Below, one piece after another: positions 5,633 through 12,308 of a stretch of 12,308 bases of DNA (position 1 is the first letter of the stretch; each line of letters opens with the position of its first letter). The translations under genes and the position numbers were made by a program. The notes under the pieces were generated by a model. It was given only the letters and a program-made list of their open reading frames with translations. It was not told where the DNA came from and ran no database searches. This stretch comes from Methanomassiliicoccales archaeon (GTDB lineage: Archaea > Thermoplasmatota > Thermoplasmata > Methanomassiliicoccales > JACIVX01), in the NCBI GenBank assembly GCA_028682925.1, contig JAJRAG010000009.1:1-12308 (forward strand). The letters run 5' to 3'.

Positions 5633-7948
5633 ATGGCAATGGGTGGAAAAGTCGGAGCGCTCCTGGTGCTTTTCGTCTTGCTTTTTAGTTCGATGCTAGT
5701 TCTCCCCCTCGCTCCCACCGCCGGAGCAGCCGTTTTCGAGGGGAGCGTCCCCGTCAACACGCATGAAACTGGGACGCAGAAATCTGCCAGAATCGCTGTC
5801 GATCAATTGGCCAATATATCGGTCGTCTGGGAGGATCTTCACGATGGTCGCATGATCTTCTACGGCAGATCCGATGATGGCGGGGCGACTTTCATGCAGA
5901 AAGTGAGAGTGGACGACGTCGTCGACGCGTCCTCGAACAGATCCTCGCCCGCTGTCGCAGTGAATGACTCCGGCTCGATTTTCGTTGTATGGAACGACGC
6001 TAGAAATGGTGCATCTAGGATATATTTTTCCAAGTCCGATGACAATGGCTCTAGCTTCTCCACAAACATTCCTATCGATCCTTCTGGCTTGATAGTCCAG
6101 ACAGAACCCGACATTGCGATAGCGAACGAGACGATATTCGTGGTATGGGTTGGTACCAACCTGTCTACCCCTGGTTTATCTAACATTTTCATGGCCAGGT
6201 CCGTGGATTGGGGGCAGACTTTCCTCTCTATTGTCAATATCAGCGACACCGGGACGTCGCTGATCACGCAAGGTTTCCCGAGCATCGCAGCGATGGACAA
6301 TATCGTCTTCGTGACTTGGCACGATTCGAGAACTGACTCGGTCTTTGACATCTATGGTGTCCTCTCGAATGATTCTGGAAGCAACTTCGGAGCGAACGTC
6401 AAGGTTAGCGATGGGATACCTGGGACAAGGCAGGCCAGGCCAGATGCGGCTATACTCCCAGATGGAAATCCATGCGCTGTATGGCACGATGATCGCTCAG
6501 GGGATCTCGACATCAGATTCGCAAGGTCGGCGGACAATGGAGTTCACTTTCTCCCGTCGGTTCTCGTCAGCGATAGCATTCGGGGGACTTCTCATGCGGA
6601 GCCTCAGATCGCCGTTGACTCCAAAGGCAATATATCTGTCATCTTCCGTGACAACAGTCTCCATACGTATCATGTGATGTACTCCGGGTCTCACAACTCA
6701 GGAGCGTCCTTCTCCTCGGGCATTCTGGTCGACAATGCGCCCCTGGACATGGGCAGCGCAGACTCGATCGATCTAGCACTGAGTCCCAATGGCACGCCAA
6801 TGGTCGTTTATGACTTTGATTTCACTGGCAGCAGAGACATATACTTCACAAAGATGATTGACAGGCCGCCGTTATGCAGCATCACTTTCCCAATCGATGA
6901 GGCGACGATTGCGGGAAACGTGACGGTCCTTGGCAATGCTTCCGACCCTGATGGAAATGAGACGCTGGTCATGGTCGAGGCTAGAGTTCATAGCGTCGGT
7001 GGATTGTACGACAGCGGATGGAAAGTCGCGAACGGGACTGTGGGATGGAACTACACTATCAACACAACGGCCTTGATCAATGGACCCTATGAGATATCGG
7101 CCCGATCGTACGACGGGGAAGCGTACTCCGAGACAGCGCTTATCCAGGTCACCGTCTTCAACGAAGGACAGAAGTGGCCTGATCTTGCTATCACAGCCAA
7201 CGACATCGTTTTCTCTCCGAATCTTCCTGAGGAGAGTCAACTCGTAAATATCTCTGCCGCGGTGTGGAACATAGGCAATCTAAACGCGACTGACGTCAAC
7301 GTGAGATTCTATAGGGAGAACTCTCTTATCGGCGAGACCCAGACAAGCCTCGTTCCTTATGGTGAGAATCGCACGGCAGGCGTGCAATGGCAGGCTTTGC
7401 CGGGGAATCACCTCATCAAGGTCATCGTCGATCCGGATAACATTATCGTCGAGCTGAACGAGACGAACAATCAGGCATCGAAGATGGTCGGGGTCGTTCC
7501 GTCGACCTTCTATCAGCCAGACCTCGAAATCTCCCCCGAGAACGTGACCCTGAGCTCAGATGAGATAGGGGTCGGAGACTCCGTCAATTTGACGGCAGAG
7601 GTGTTCAACTTCGGGAACAAGGGCGCGACGAATGTGGCGGTCGTGTTCACCGTTGACGGGGATCGGGTAGGGGAGCAGATGATCTCATATGTTCCAGTAA
7701 ACAACAGCAGGTCTGCCAAGGTCACTTGGGTCGCCACAGTTGGTCACCACATTATCAATATCACCGTCGACCCGACAAACCAAATCGTTGAACGCAACGA
7801 ATCGAACAACAGGGCGTCAATCAGCGTCGATGTCACGCCGGTTGGTGGTGATTTTCCAGTGTGGATCATCGTTGTCGGCGTCGCGATACCTCTTGTCCTC
7901 GCTCTGGCGATCACCTATGTCATGAAGTGGAGAAGGCCGAAATATTGA
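5633..7948 (+). CDS. Secreted membrane-anchored surface protein: beta-propeller, Ig-like and two CARDB domains
   Basis: Unnamed large surface protein; function unknown, probably adhesion or envelope structure. From ATG 5633 it is 771 residues: signal peptide with hydrophobic core 8-26 and APTAGA end, then a propeller at about 52-410. Six Asp-box motifs of form SxDxGxxF start at 80, 135, 190, 245, 299 and 353, an almost exact 54-55 residue step. Seven strands of the VVW-D/VVY-D type (about 64, 118, 170, 227, 282, 336, 391) suggest seven blades, the last without an Asp box. An Ig-like domain (about 412-508) and two CARDB domains (about 516-620 and 629-735, each with ITVDP/IVDPDN and ELNETNN/ERNESNN ends) follow. 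A single membrane helix (742-764) and basic tail MKWRRPKY anchor the C-terminus. I count 25 N-glycosylation sequons. No sialidase FRIP-type arginine motif is seen, so the propeller is probably not catalytic. A longer start at 5561 would put 24 polar residues before the signal and lies upstream of the TATA box. Confidence 0.85.
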   Translation: MAMGGKVGALLVLFVLLFSSMLVLPLAPTAGAAVFEGSVPVNTHETGTQKSARIAVDQLANISVVWEDLHDGRMIFYGRSDDGGATFMQKVRVDDVVDASSNRSSPAVAVNDSGSIFVVWNDARNGASRIYFSKSDDNGSSFSTNIPIDPSGLIVQTEPDIAIANETIFVVWVGTNLSTPGLSNIFMARSVDWGQTFLSIVNISDTGTSLITQGFPSIAAMDNIVFVTWHDSRTDSVFDIYGVLSNDSGSNFGANVKVSDGIPGTRQARPDAAILPDGNPCAVWHDDRSGDLDIRFARSADNGVHFLPSVLVSDSIRGTSHAEPQIAVDSKGNISVIFRDNSLHTYHVMYSGSHNSGASFSSGILVDNAPLDMGSADSIDLALSPNGTPMVVYDFDFTGSRDIYFTKMIDRPPLCSITFPIDEATIAGNVTVLGNASDPDGNETLVMVEARVHSVGGLYDSGWKVANGTVGWNYTINTTALINGPYEISARSYDGEAYSETALIQVTVFNEGQKWPDLAITANDIVFSPNLPEESQLVNISAAVWNIGNLNATDVNVRFYRENSLIGETQTSLVPYGENRTAGVQWQALPGNHLIKVIVDPDNIIVELNETNNQASKMVGVVPSTFYQPDLEISPENVTLSSDEIGVGDSVNLTAEVFNFGNKGATNVAVVFTVDGDRVGEQMISYVPVNNSRSAKVTWVATVGHHIINITVDPTNQIVERNESNNRASISVDVTPVGGDFPVWIIVVGVAIPLVLALAITYVMKWRRPKY

Positions 7949-8005
7949 GCGCGTCATCTTTGAGATGTCCTTTCCTCAGATTCACATTAGGGTTCCAATG
8001 CGACA

Positions 8006-8018
8006 AAAAGTGTTTTAA
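8006..8018 (+). promoter_or_regulatory. Putative promoter of the PRC-barrel gene
   Basis: AAAAGTGTTTTAA-type sequence (purine-rich BRE followed by an AT-rich box) ends about 33 bases before ATG 8051. It would give a leader of about 11 bases containing GGGGATTGGGA. This argues against the in-frame ATG at 8021, which is too close to the box. Confidence 0.35.
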
Positions 8019-8050
8019 CGATGATGACGCTAATAGTTTGGGGATTGGGA

Positions 8051-8635
8051 ATGCTCAAGATGGAAGATATTGTCGGCCTTGAGGTGATAAGCGCCGACGC
8101 AAGGGTTATGGGGATTGTGGAAGGGATCGGGATCGACGTCGAGGAATGGAAGATACCGGCCCTGAGGATCGCGGTGAAGAAGGGAGTCGATGAAACCATC
8201 GGCGTGAAGAAACCGTTGTTCAGCTCAGCCAAGCTGCATCTGCGGACAAGCGGAATCGACTCGATTTCCGACACGATTACGCTGAATGCTGACCTGAAAG
8301 ACGCCAAGTCCCTGGCCGTGGTGGAAGGCATGGTATTGATGACAGCTGCGGACGTGGTCGGGAAGAGGGTCATCTGCAAGAAAGCAAGGCAGATTGGAGT
8401 GGCTGACAATATCATCTTCACGCCCGACAAGGATTGGGCGATTCCGTATATCGAAGTGAAGCTCGACAAGACATCCGTGGACGACCTCAATGTCAAGAAG
8501 CCGCTTCTCTCCAACCCGATCATCCGAATACAGACGTCTGATGTGAAAACGATAGGCGACATGATCATGTTGAAGATCGACATCGACGAGCTCAGCGACT
8601 TCTTGGAGAAGAAACCGACGGCGAGGAAATGGTGA
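8051..8635 (+). CDS. Tandem PRC-barrel domain protein
   Basis: A 194-residue cytoplasmic protein built of two PRC-barrel domains, about residues 4-82 and 99-179. The duplication is evident within the protein: DIVGLEVIS in the first matches DVVGKRVIC in the second; IGVKKPLFS matches LNVKKPLLS; and RTSGIDSISDTITLNADL matches QTSDVKTIGDMIMLKIDI. There is no signal peptide or membrane helix. PRC barrels are small protein-protein interaction modules. In haloarchaea the PRC-barrel proteins CdpB1/CdpB2 act in FtsZ-based cell division, and a tandem form could serve as a fused equivalent, but this is only inference; other PRC roles (RNA processing, photosynthetic complexes) exist. ATG 8051 is preferred over 8021 because it begins just before the domain, has GGGGATTGGGA upstream and sits at a suitable distance from an AT-rich box. 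Monocistronic by spacing. Confidence 0.82.
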   Translation: MLKMEDIVGLEVISADARVMGIVEGIGIDVEEWKIPALRIAVKKGVDETIGVKKPLFSSAKLHLRTSGIDSISDTITLNADLKDAKSLAVVEGMVLMTAADVVGKRVICKKARQIGVADNIIFTPDKDWAIPYIEVKLDKTSVDDLNVKKPLLSNPIIRIQTSDVKTIGDMIMLKIDIDELSDFLEKKPTARKW

Positions 8636-8698
8636 GTCATATCGACAGATGATGTCACGTTACTGATCGGACCGTCTCAAAATCTTCCACGATAGGAT

Positions 8699-8742
8699 CC
8701 TTTATACTGTATGTGAGATACCGGCTCCTCATTTCCAGCCGG
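8699..8742 (+). promoter_or_regulatory. Putative promoter and inverted repeat before the ABC exporter operon
   Basis: CCTTTATACTG (8699-8709) is a TATA-like box in the 199-base gap before the exporter genes. Just downstream CCGGCT (8721-8726) and AGCCGG (8737-8742) form a perfect 6-bp inverted repeat around 10 bases, spanning the predicted transcription start near 8731. That would suit a repressor operator. The resulting leader of about 100 bases is longer than at other genes here, so a second promoter nearer 8835 is possible; I see only a weak AT-rich stretch near 8781-8790. Confidence 0.35.
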
Positions 8743-8834
8743 ATTGATGAAGTATCCGATCATTGAGTCAAAGGGACACAAACAATTAACTGCGCGTGTT
8801 CGCATTGGCGTTTTTCGAACAAGAGTGAGGACCG

Positions 8835-9758
8835 ATGATCGAGACGGTAGAGCTCACAAAGAACTTCAAAGAGGTCACGGCAGTCGAGGACCTCACCATG
8901 ACGATCAAGGATGGCGAGGTCTTTGGGTTCATCGGTCCCAACGGGGCTGGAAAGACTACGACAGTCAGGATGCTGTGCTGTCTGATAAGCCCATCCAGAG
9001 GTTCCGCTTTCGTGAACGGTATGGACATCGCTCATCCGAACGATCGGATCAAGATACGCGGAATAATAGGCTTACTCCCTGAGACTCCTGGCCTATACGA
9101 ATCCCTTAGCGCTCAGAGGAACCTGGACTTCTTTGCCCAGCTCTACGGTCTATCCAGCACCGTAAGGGACAGGAGAATCAAAGAACTGCTGACCACGCTC
9201 GACGTTTGGGACAGGAGGAACGACCCGGTCGCGAAGTTCTCAAAGGGAATGAAACAGAAGATTGCCATTGCAAGAGCGCTCGTGCATGAACCCGAGATCC
9301 TCTTTCTCGATGAACCCACGTCAGGCCTGGATCCTCAGGCGTCCCTGACGGTCCGCAACTATCTCCTCGATCTGAAGAAGGAAGGCAGGACGATCTTCCT
9401 CAATACCCACAATCTCGACGAAGCGGAGAAGCTGTGCGACAAGATAGGGGTCATTCAGCGCAATCTGCTCGCGCTTGGATCGCCCGAAGAGCTCTCCAGC
9501 AAATTCTGGGGAAAGGCCACTGTAATAGAGGCGCGATCCTTGACACCGGAGATGGTCCGTGCGGTAGAATCGATCCCTTCGGTCCGGAGGGTCGATCTGG
9601 CCGAAGGCAAGCTGCTGGTCGAGCTTGATCGTCCGGATCTCAACAACCCCTTGATCGTCAGAACGCTAGTCGAGAGGGGTGCCGAGATCGAGTACGTGAG
9701 CGAACTGAAACATGGCCTCGAGGACATCTACCTGAAGTTGATAGGGGGTCCAAGATGA
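8835..9758 (+). CDS. ABC-2 type exporter, ATP-binding subunit
   Basis: The 307-residue nucleotide-binding subunit that powers the permease encoded next to it. Motifs in order: Walker A GPNGAGKT at 34-41, Q-loop region LLPETPGLYESL around 80-91 (Glu83 where Gln is common, a frequent variant in NatA/DrrA-like proteins), signature FSKGMKQK at 135-142, Walker B ILFLDE at 155-160 with catalytic Glu160, D-loop SGLD at 163-166 and switch His192. Residues after about 220 form the C-terminal accessory region ending in LEDIYLKLIGG, typical of this class. The ATG is preceded by GTGAGG 4 bases upstream. The stop overlaps the permease start by 4 bases (ATGA), so the two are translationally coupled. The substrate cannot be told from the ATPase. 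Confidence 0.93.
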   Translation: MIETVELTKNFKEVTAVEDLTMTIKDGEVFGFIGPNGAGKTTTVRMLCCLISPSRGSAFVNGMDIAHPNDRIKIRGIIGLLPETPGLYESLSAQRNLDFFAQLYGLSSTVRDRRIKELLTTLDVWDRRNDPVAKFSKGMKQKIAIARALVHEPEILFLDEPTSGLDPQASLTVRNYLLDLKKEGRTIFLNTHNLDEAEKLCDKIGVIQRNLLALGSPEELSSKFWGKATVIEARSLTPEMVRAVESIPSVRRVDLAEGKLLVELDRPDLNNPLIVRTLVERGAEIEYVSELKHGLEDIYLKLIGGPR

Positions 9759-10783
9759 GACTCGACAAGGTCTGGATCGTTGCGAGGAAGGACATGTCCG
9801 AGTTCAAGACCAACAAGTATATCGTCTTCTCCCTGGTCCTCATGCCCCTTGTCATGTCATTTGTCCTCCCAATAGCATACCTGGTCCCTATCACCATGCT
9901 CACCGGAGACAACTCGAACGTCCCCCTAGACCTCCATATCAACATCACTTCTCGATTTGAGGGATTGAATGTCGAGAATGTTTCGGTTTCTAATGCCAGC
10001 TTCGTCAAAAGCAATCTCACGAACGTTGTCGCGCAGAGTTGTATTTTCGAGAACTGTACTCTGACAGACGTCCTGGCCCGTGACTCGGTGTTACTAAACA
10101 CGACAATCGACCGATCCTATGTGATCCGCAGCAACATAGAGGCAAGCCCGAGGACCGATTCCACCCTCTCTGGGTGCGTAATAATCGGAGAGACCAGTAG
10201 GACGGTGAATATGCTGAAGACGTTCATCGACTCGCTTCTGATGTTCTTCATACTTGTTCCAGTGATGATACCGACCATCATAGCCTCCTATAGTTTCGTC
10301 GGCGAGAAACTGAACAAGAGCCTGGAACCCCTTCTGGCCACGCCCACGACCGACATGGAACTCCTCGCTGGCAAGTCTCTCTCGATATTCATTCCAAGCA
10401 TGGCGGCCGCCTGGATCAGTCTGGTCCCATTCGTGGTTCTCGTCGATCTAATCGCGGGACCGGTGCTTGGTTACTATCCCCTTCCGAATATCATCTGGGT
10501 CGTCGGTTCTTTCATCCTCGCCCCGTTGTTCTGCCTGTTGAGCATTTCGACCAATGTGCTCGTCTCGTCGCGGGTAAACGACGTGAGGGCGTCGCAGCAG
10601 ATTGGGAGCCTCATCGTGCTGCCTCTCGTTGTCTTCTTCGTCATAACGATAGCGGGTCTCATAACCCTTGATCTGTTCTACATGTCCGTCTTCGTCATGT
10701 TGATCGCCATAGTGGATGCAGCGGTGGTTTATCTGAGTCTCAAGGTGTTCAGACGTGAGGAGATCCTTATCAGATGGAAGTGA
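9755..10783 (+). CDS. ABC-2 type exporter permease with five-residue-periodic ectodomain
   Basis: Membrane subunit (342 residues) partnering the preceding ATPase. TM1 covers about 22-50 and TM2-TM6 about 161-182, 209-235, 245-270, 284-303 and 308-332. After TM2 the cytoplasmic segment EKLNKSLEPLLATPTTDMELLAGK (about 184-207) is the conserved coupling region of ABC-2/NatB-like permeases. The large loop between TM1 and TM2 (51-155) should be outside the membrane. Instead of the usual mixed alpha/beta domain it shows a pentapeptide-repeat-like pattern at about 66-145, listed separately, and several N-glycosylation sequons. Transported substrate is unknown; drugs, lipids, peptides or ions are all possible for this family. 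Start overlaps the ATPase stop. The gene faces a second exporter operon tail to tail, 86 bases away. Confidence 0.88.
   Translation: MRLDKVWIVARKDMSEFKTNKYIVFSLVLMPLVMSFVLPIAYLVPITMLTGDNSNVPLDLHINITSRFEGLNVENVSVSNASFVKSNLTNVVAQSCIFENCTLTDVLARDSVLLNTTIDRSYVIRSNIEASPRTDSTLSGCVIIGETSRTVNMLKTFIDSLLMFFILVPVMIPTIIASYSFVGEKLNKSLEPLLATPTTDMELLAGKSLSIFIPSMAAAWISLVPFVVLVDLIAGPVLGYYPLPNIIWVVGSFILAPLFCLLSISTNVLVSSRVNDVRASQQIGSLIVLPLVVFFVITIAGLITLDLFYMSVFVMLIAIVDAAVVYLSLKVFRREEILIRWK
9950..10189 (+). repeat. Pentapeptide-repeat-like coding repeat in permease ectodomain
   Basis: Within the permease, residues 66-145 keep a five-residue register. Hydrophobic residues fall at 68, 73, 78, 83, 88, 93, 98, 103, 108, 113, 118, 123, 128, 138 and 143 (F V V F L A F L A L I V I L I; Arg at 133 breaks it). 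Small residues A, S, C, T or V occupy most positions two before (76-141), and N or D is frequent two after. This matches the A(D/N)LXX rule of pentapeptide repeats, about 16 units or four turns of a quadrilateral beta-helix. The pattern is at protein level; the DNA itself is not repetitive. Confidence 0.6.
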
Positions 10784-10869
10784 TGGCGTCGACAAGTCAA
10801 AAGCCTGCGAGGCCCAGCATCACATCGGGCTCGAAGAAATGGGATAAGAGGGAAAATGGTTTGATCCCT
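10784..10869. other. Convergent intergenic spacer between two exporter operons
   Basis: 86 bases between the stop codons of the two tail-to-tail permeases. No gene is seen. On the minus strand the sequence after the stop is pyrimidine-rich (TTTTCCCTCTTATCCC), which could act as an archaeal U-rich terminator; no convincing hairpin was found. Confidence 0.3.
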
Positions 10870-11964
10870 TCATTCGGTCTTCCACTTCGAGAACACAATG
10901 CCAGCGATGAATAGAACGACCGTGAATCCCGCCACGACGAGCATGTTGTTCGTTGCCGAGGCAATGTTGTCGTACACCATCGAATCTCTGAGCGCGTTCC
11001 CCACGTAAGTCAGCGGAAGAACATTCGCGACTGCCGCCAGCCAGGATGGGAACATAGATAACGGGAAGAATATTCCTGCCAGGAACATCATCGGGAACGT
11101 AATCGCATTCGCAGCCGCCGATGCCGCCTCTTCCTCCTTGATGAACCGTGCTATTATCATGCCCATCGACGAGAAGAGCGCGCTTGACAAGACGATGGTG
11201 ATGATTGCCACCGGGGTCAGGCTCATGTGCGTGTTGAACGCCAGCATGCCCACGACCATTATGACCGCGATTGACAGGAAGACCACGAACAGCTGCCAAA
11301 GGATCTGCGACGTGAGCCATTCCATCCTAGTGATCGGTGTAGTGGTGAGCTTCTTGAAAATGCCGTTGTTGCGGTACCTCGTCATCACCGACACCATCCA
11401 GAAGATGGTCGTTGTCATCGTGGTCAACGCGATGACCCCCGGAATGAAGAAATCGATGTACTTGAACCCGGATGAAGTGATGTCCGCCCGCCCCATCGTG
11501 ATTACATTACTTCCTTGCGCGAGTGCCAGGTTCGCCTGGTTAGCCACCGCGGAAACGATACTGAAGACAACGTTCGATGACGATTGAGATGGATCCATGC
11601 GCATTGTCAACTGAGTGGTGTTGTTGCCCGCGCCAGGAACGAACGCCATCTGGAAGTTCGTCGGAACGACAAGGACGGCGCTCAGAGAGTTGTCCTTGAT
11701 ATATTGGTCCAGATTGGCTTGCCTGTCGATGTATTTCAGGTTTACGGAGCCTGTAAGATTCACGGCCTCGAGGAATTGATGCGAAGCCTGAGAATCGGAC
11801 AGATCCTGCACATAGAGATCATACGTGCCGCCGCTGGCGCTGAAGATCGCTCCGAAAAGCAATATGAGCAGCAGAGGGAACGCGACCGTCCAGAACATCG
11901 TGCTCTTGTTGCGATAGAATCCCTTTGCCTCGCCTTTCAATGCAACGATTATGCGATTCGCCAT
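10870..11964 (-). CDS. ABC-2 type exporter permease
   Basis: A 364-residue membrane subunit of a second exporter, of the ABC-2 family with a large extracytoplasmic loop. Membrane segments fall near 22-44, 171-194, 221-243, 250-273, 285-306 and 341-359. The loop between TM1 and TM2 (about 45-168) is a soluble mixed domain with YDLYVQDLSD, NLTG and SAVLVVPTNF segments, as in many drug or lipid exporters of this type, and lacks the five-residue pattern of the neighbouring permease. Cytoplasmic segment RYRNNGIFKKLTTTPITRMEWL (about 187-208) is the coupling region. The ATG at 11964 follows the ATPase stop with no intervening base, so translation is coupled. Nothing in the sequence defines the substrate. 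Confidence 0.92.
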   Translation of the reverse strand: MANRIIVALKGEAKGFYRNKSTMFWTVAFPLLLILLFGAIFSASGGTYDLYVQDLSDSQASHQFLEAVNLTGSVNLKYIDRQANLDQYIKDNSLSAVLVVPTNFQMAFVPGAGNNTTQLTMRMDPSQSSSNVVFSIVSAVANQANLALAQGSNVITMGRADITSSGFKYIDFFIPGVIALTTMTTTIFWMVSVMTRYRNNGIFKKLTTTPITRMEWLTSQILWQLFVVFLSIAVIMVVGMLAFNTHMSLTPVAIITIVLSSALFSSMGMIIARFIKEEEAASAAANAITFPMMFLAGIFFPLSMFPSWLAAVANVLPLTYVGNALRDSMVYDNIASATNNMLVVAGFTVVLFIAGIVFSKWKTE

Positions 11965-12308
11965 CTAGTCCACCCCCCTCCTACCCTTCTTTTTCTTCTT
12001 CCCCTTGCCTGGCTCCGTTTCTCCACCAACGAGCTTCTTGCCTGTGAGACTGAGGAAGACATCTTCGAGGGTCGGCCGGGTCACCTGTATCTGCTCGTAG
12101 TTGCCACCTGACCGGTCCAATGCGTATATCACCTCGGGCAGCGAGTTCTTCGATTCTAGTCTGATTATGATTTCACCATTGTTCTTCTCAGCCGAAGGCC
12201 ATTGGCCCTGTAAAGCCGCCAAGCACTTGTCATCGCAGTTCGAAATAATGCATCTGCTTCCTGAGCCATGCTTGTCGATTATCTCTTTCGGGGTGCCGAA
12301 AGCGATGA
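11965..12308 (-). CDS. ABC transporter ATP-binding subunit, C-terminal part only
   Basis: The 3' end of the ATPase of the minus-strand exporter, open at the right edge; 114 codons are visible. The reading starts with IAFGTPKEIIDKHGSG, the usual stretch shortly after the H-loop helix, and ends with YEQIQVTRPTLEDVFLSLTGKKL, the conserved close of ABC-2 ATPases. Walker and signature motifs are therefore outside the window. Two oddities: a short cysteine cluster (CIISNCDDKC) in the accessory region, and a basic tail GKGKKKKKGRR after the normal end. An apparent shorter start at TTG 12222 lies inside the domain and is not a real start. Its TAG stop directly abuts the permease ATG. Confidence 0.88.
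   Translation of the reverse strand, partial: IAFGTPKEIIDKHGSGSRCIISNCDDKCLAALQGQWPSAEKNNGEIIIRLESKNSLPEVIYALDRSGGNYEQIQVTRPTLEDVFLSLTGKKLVGGETEPGKGKKKKKGRRGVD

Noticed and set aside
7955..7967. CATCT-TTG-AGATG hairpin after the surface protein as a terminator
   Set aside because: Only five weak base pairs and an imperfect pyrimidine tail; too weak to call.
8744..9082. Open frame of 112 codons before and inside the ABC ATPase gene
   Set aside because: Most of it overlaps the well-supported ATPase in another frame, its composition is Arg/His/Asp-rich like a frame shadow, and no family resemblance is seen.
12220..12222. TTG as start of a short separate gene
   Set aside because: The frame continues upstream to the window edge with typical ABC ATPase sequence, so it is internal.
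1..12308. Defence system, mobile element, CRISPR array or structured RNA gene
   Set aside because: Looked for direct repeat arrays, transposase or integrase motifs, and tRNA-like cloverleaf sequences; none was seen.

Overview
This window looks archaeal. Putative promoters are BRE/TATA-type boxes about 33-42 bases upstream of starts, several genes have short or no leaders, and the content (tandem PRC-barrel protein, CARDB-domain surface protein with many N-glycosylation sequons, ABC-2 exporters) is typical of Euryarchaeota. Base composition is roughly balanced. A relative of the Thermoplasmatota is my best guess, but this is inference: the window has no rRNA or other marker gene. No tRNA, rRNA, CRISPR array, transposon or integrase was seen, and no gene-free stretch exceeds about 270 bases.

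Left part, minus strand: a three-gene run transcribed right to left. It holds a fumarate-reductase-type flavoprotein (start 3670), UDP-glucose 6-dehydrogenase (start near 1990) and a UTP-glucose-1-phosphate uridylyltransferase cut by the left edge. The last two are consecutive steps (glucose-1-phosphate to UDP-glucose to UDP-glucuronate) and are only 4 bases apart. The 96 bases between flavoprotein and ugd hold two inverted repeats. One is a perfect 12-bp stem that pairs over the probable ugd start codon.

Middle part, plus strand: an aldehyde dehydrogenase of the pyrroline-5-carboxylate dehydrogenase type, divergent from the flavoprotein across 267 bases that carry promoters and repeated 10-mers. 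It is followed by a large secreted, membrane-anchored surface protein (beta-propeller, Ig-like domain, two CARDB domains) and a small tandem PRC-barrel protein.

Right part: two ABC-2 type exporters arranged tail to tail. The plus-strand pair is an ATPase and a permease overlapping by 4 bases. Its permease has an extracytoplasmic loop with a strict five-residue periodicity resembling a pentapeptide-repeat beta-helix. The minus-strand pair is a permease preceded directly by an ATPase cut by the right edge.

A loose theme is the cell envelope: sugar nucleotides for glycans, a heavily sequon-rich surface protein and two exporters. No single new defence or mobile system is visible. The best leads are the pentapeptide-like exporter ectodomain, the ugd start hairpin, and the flavoprotein with an altered active site.
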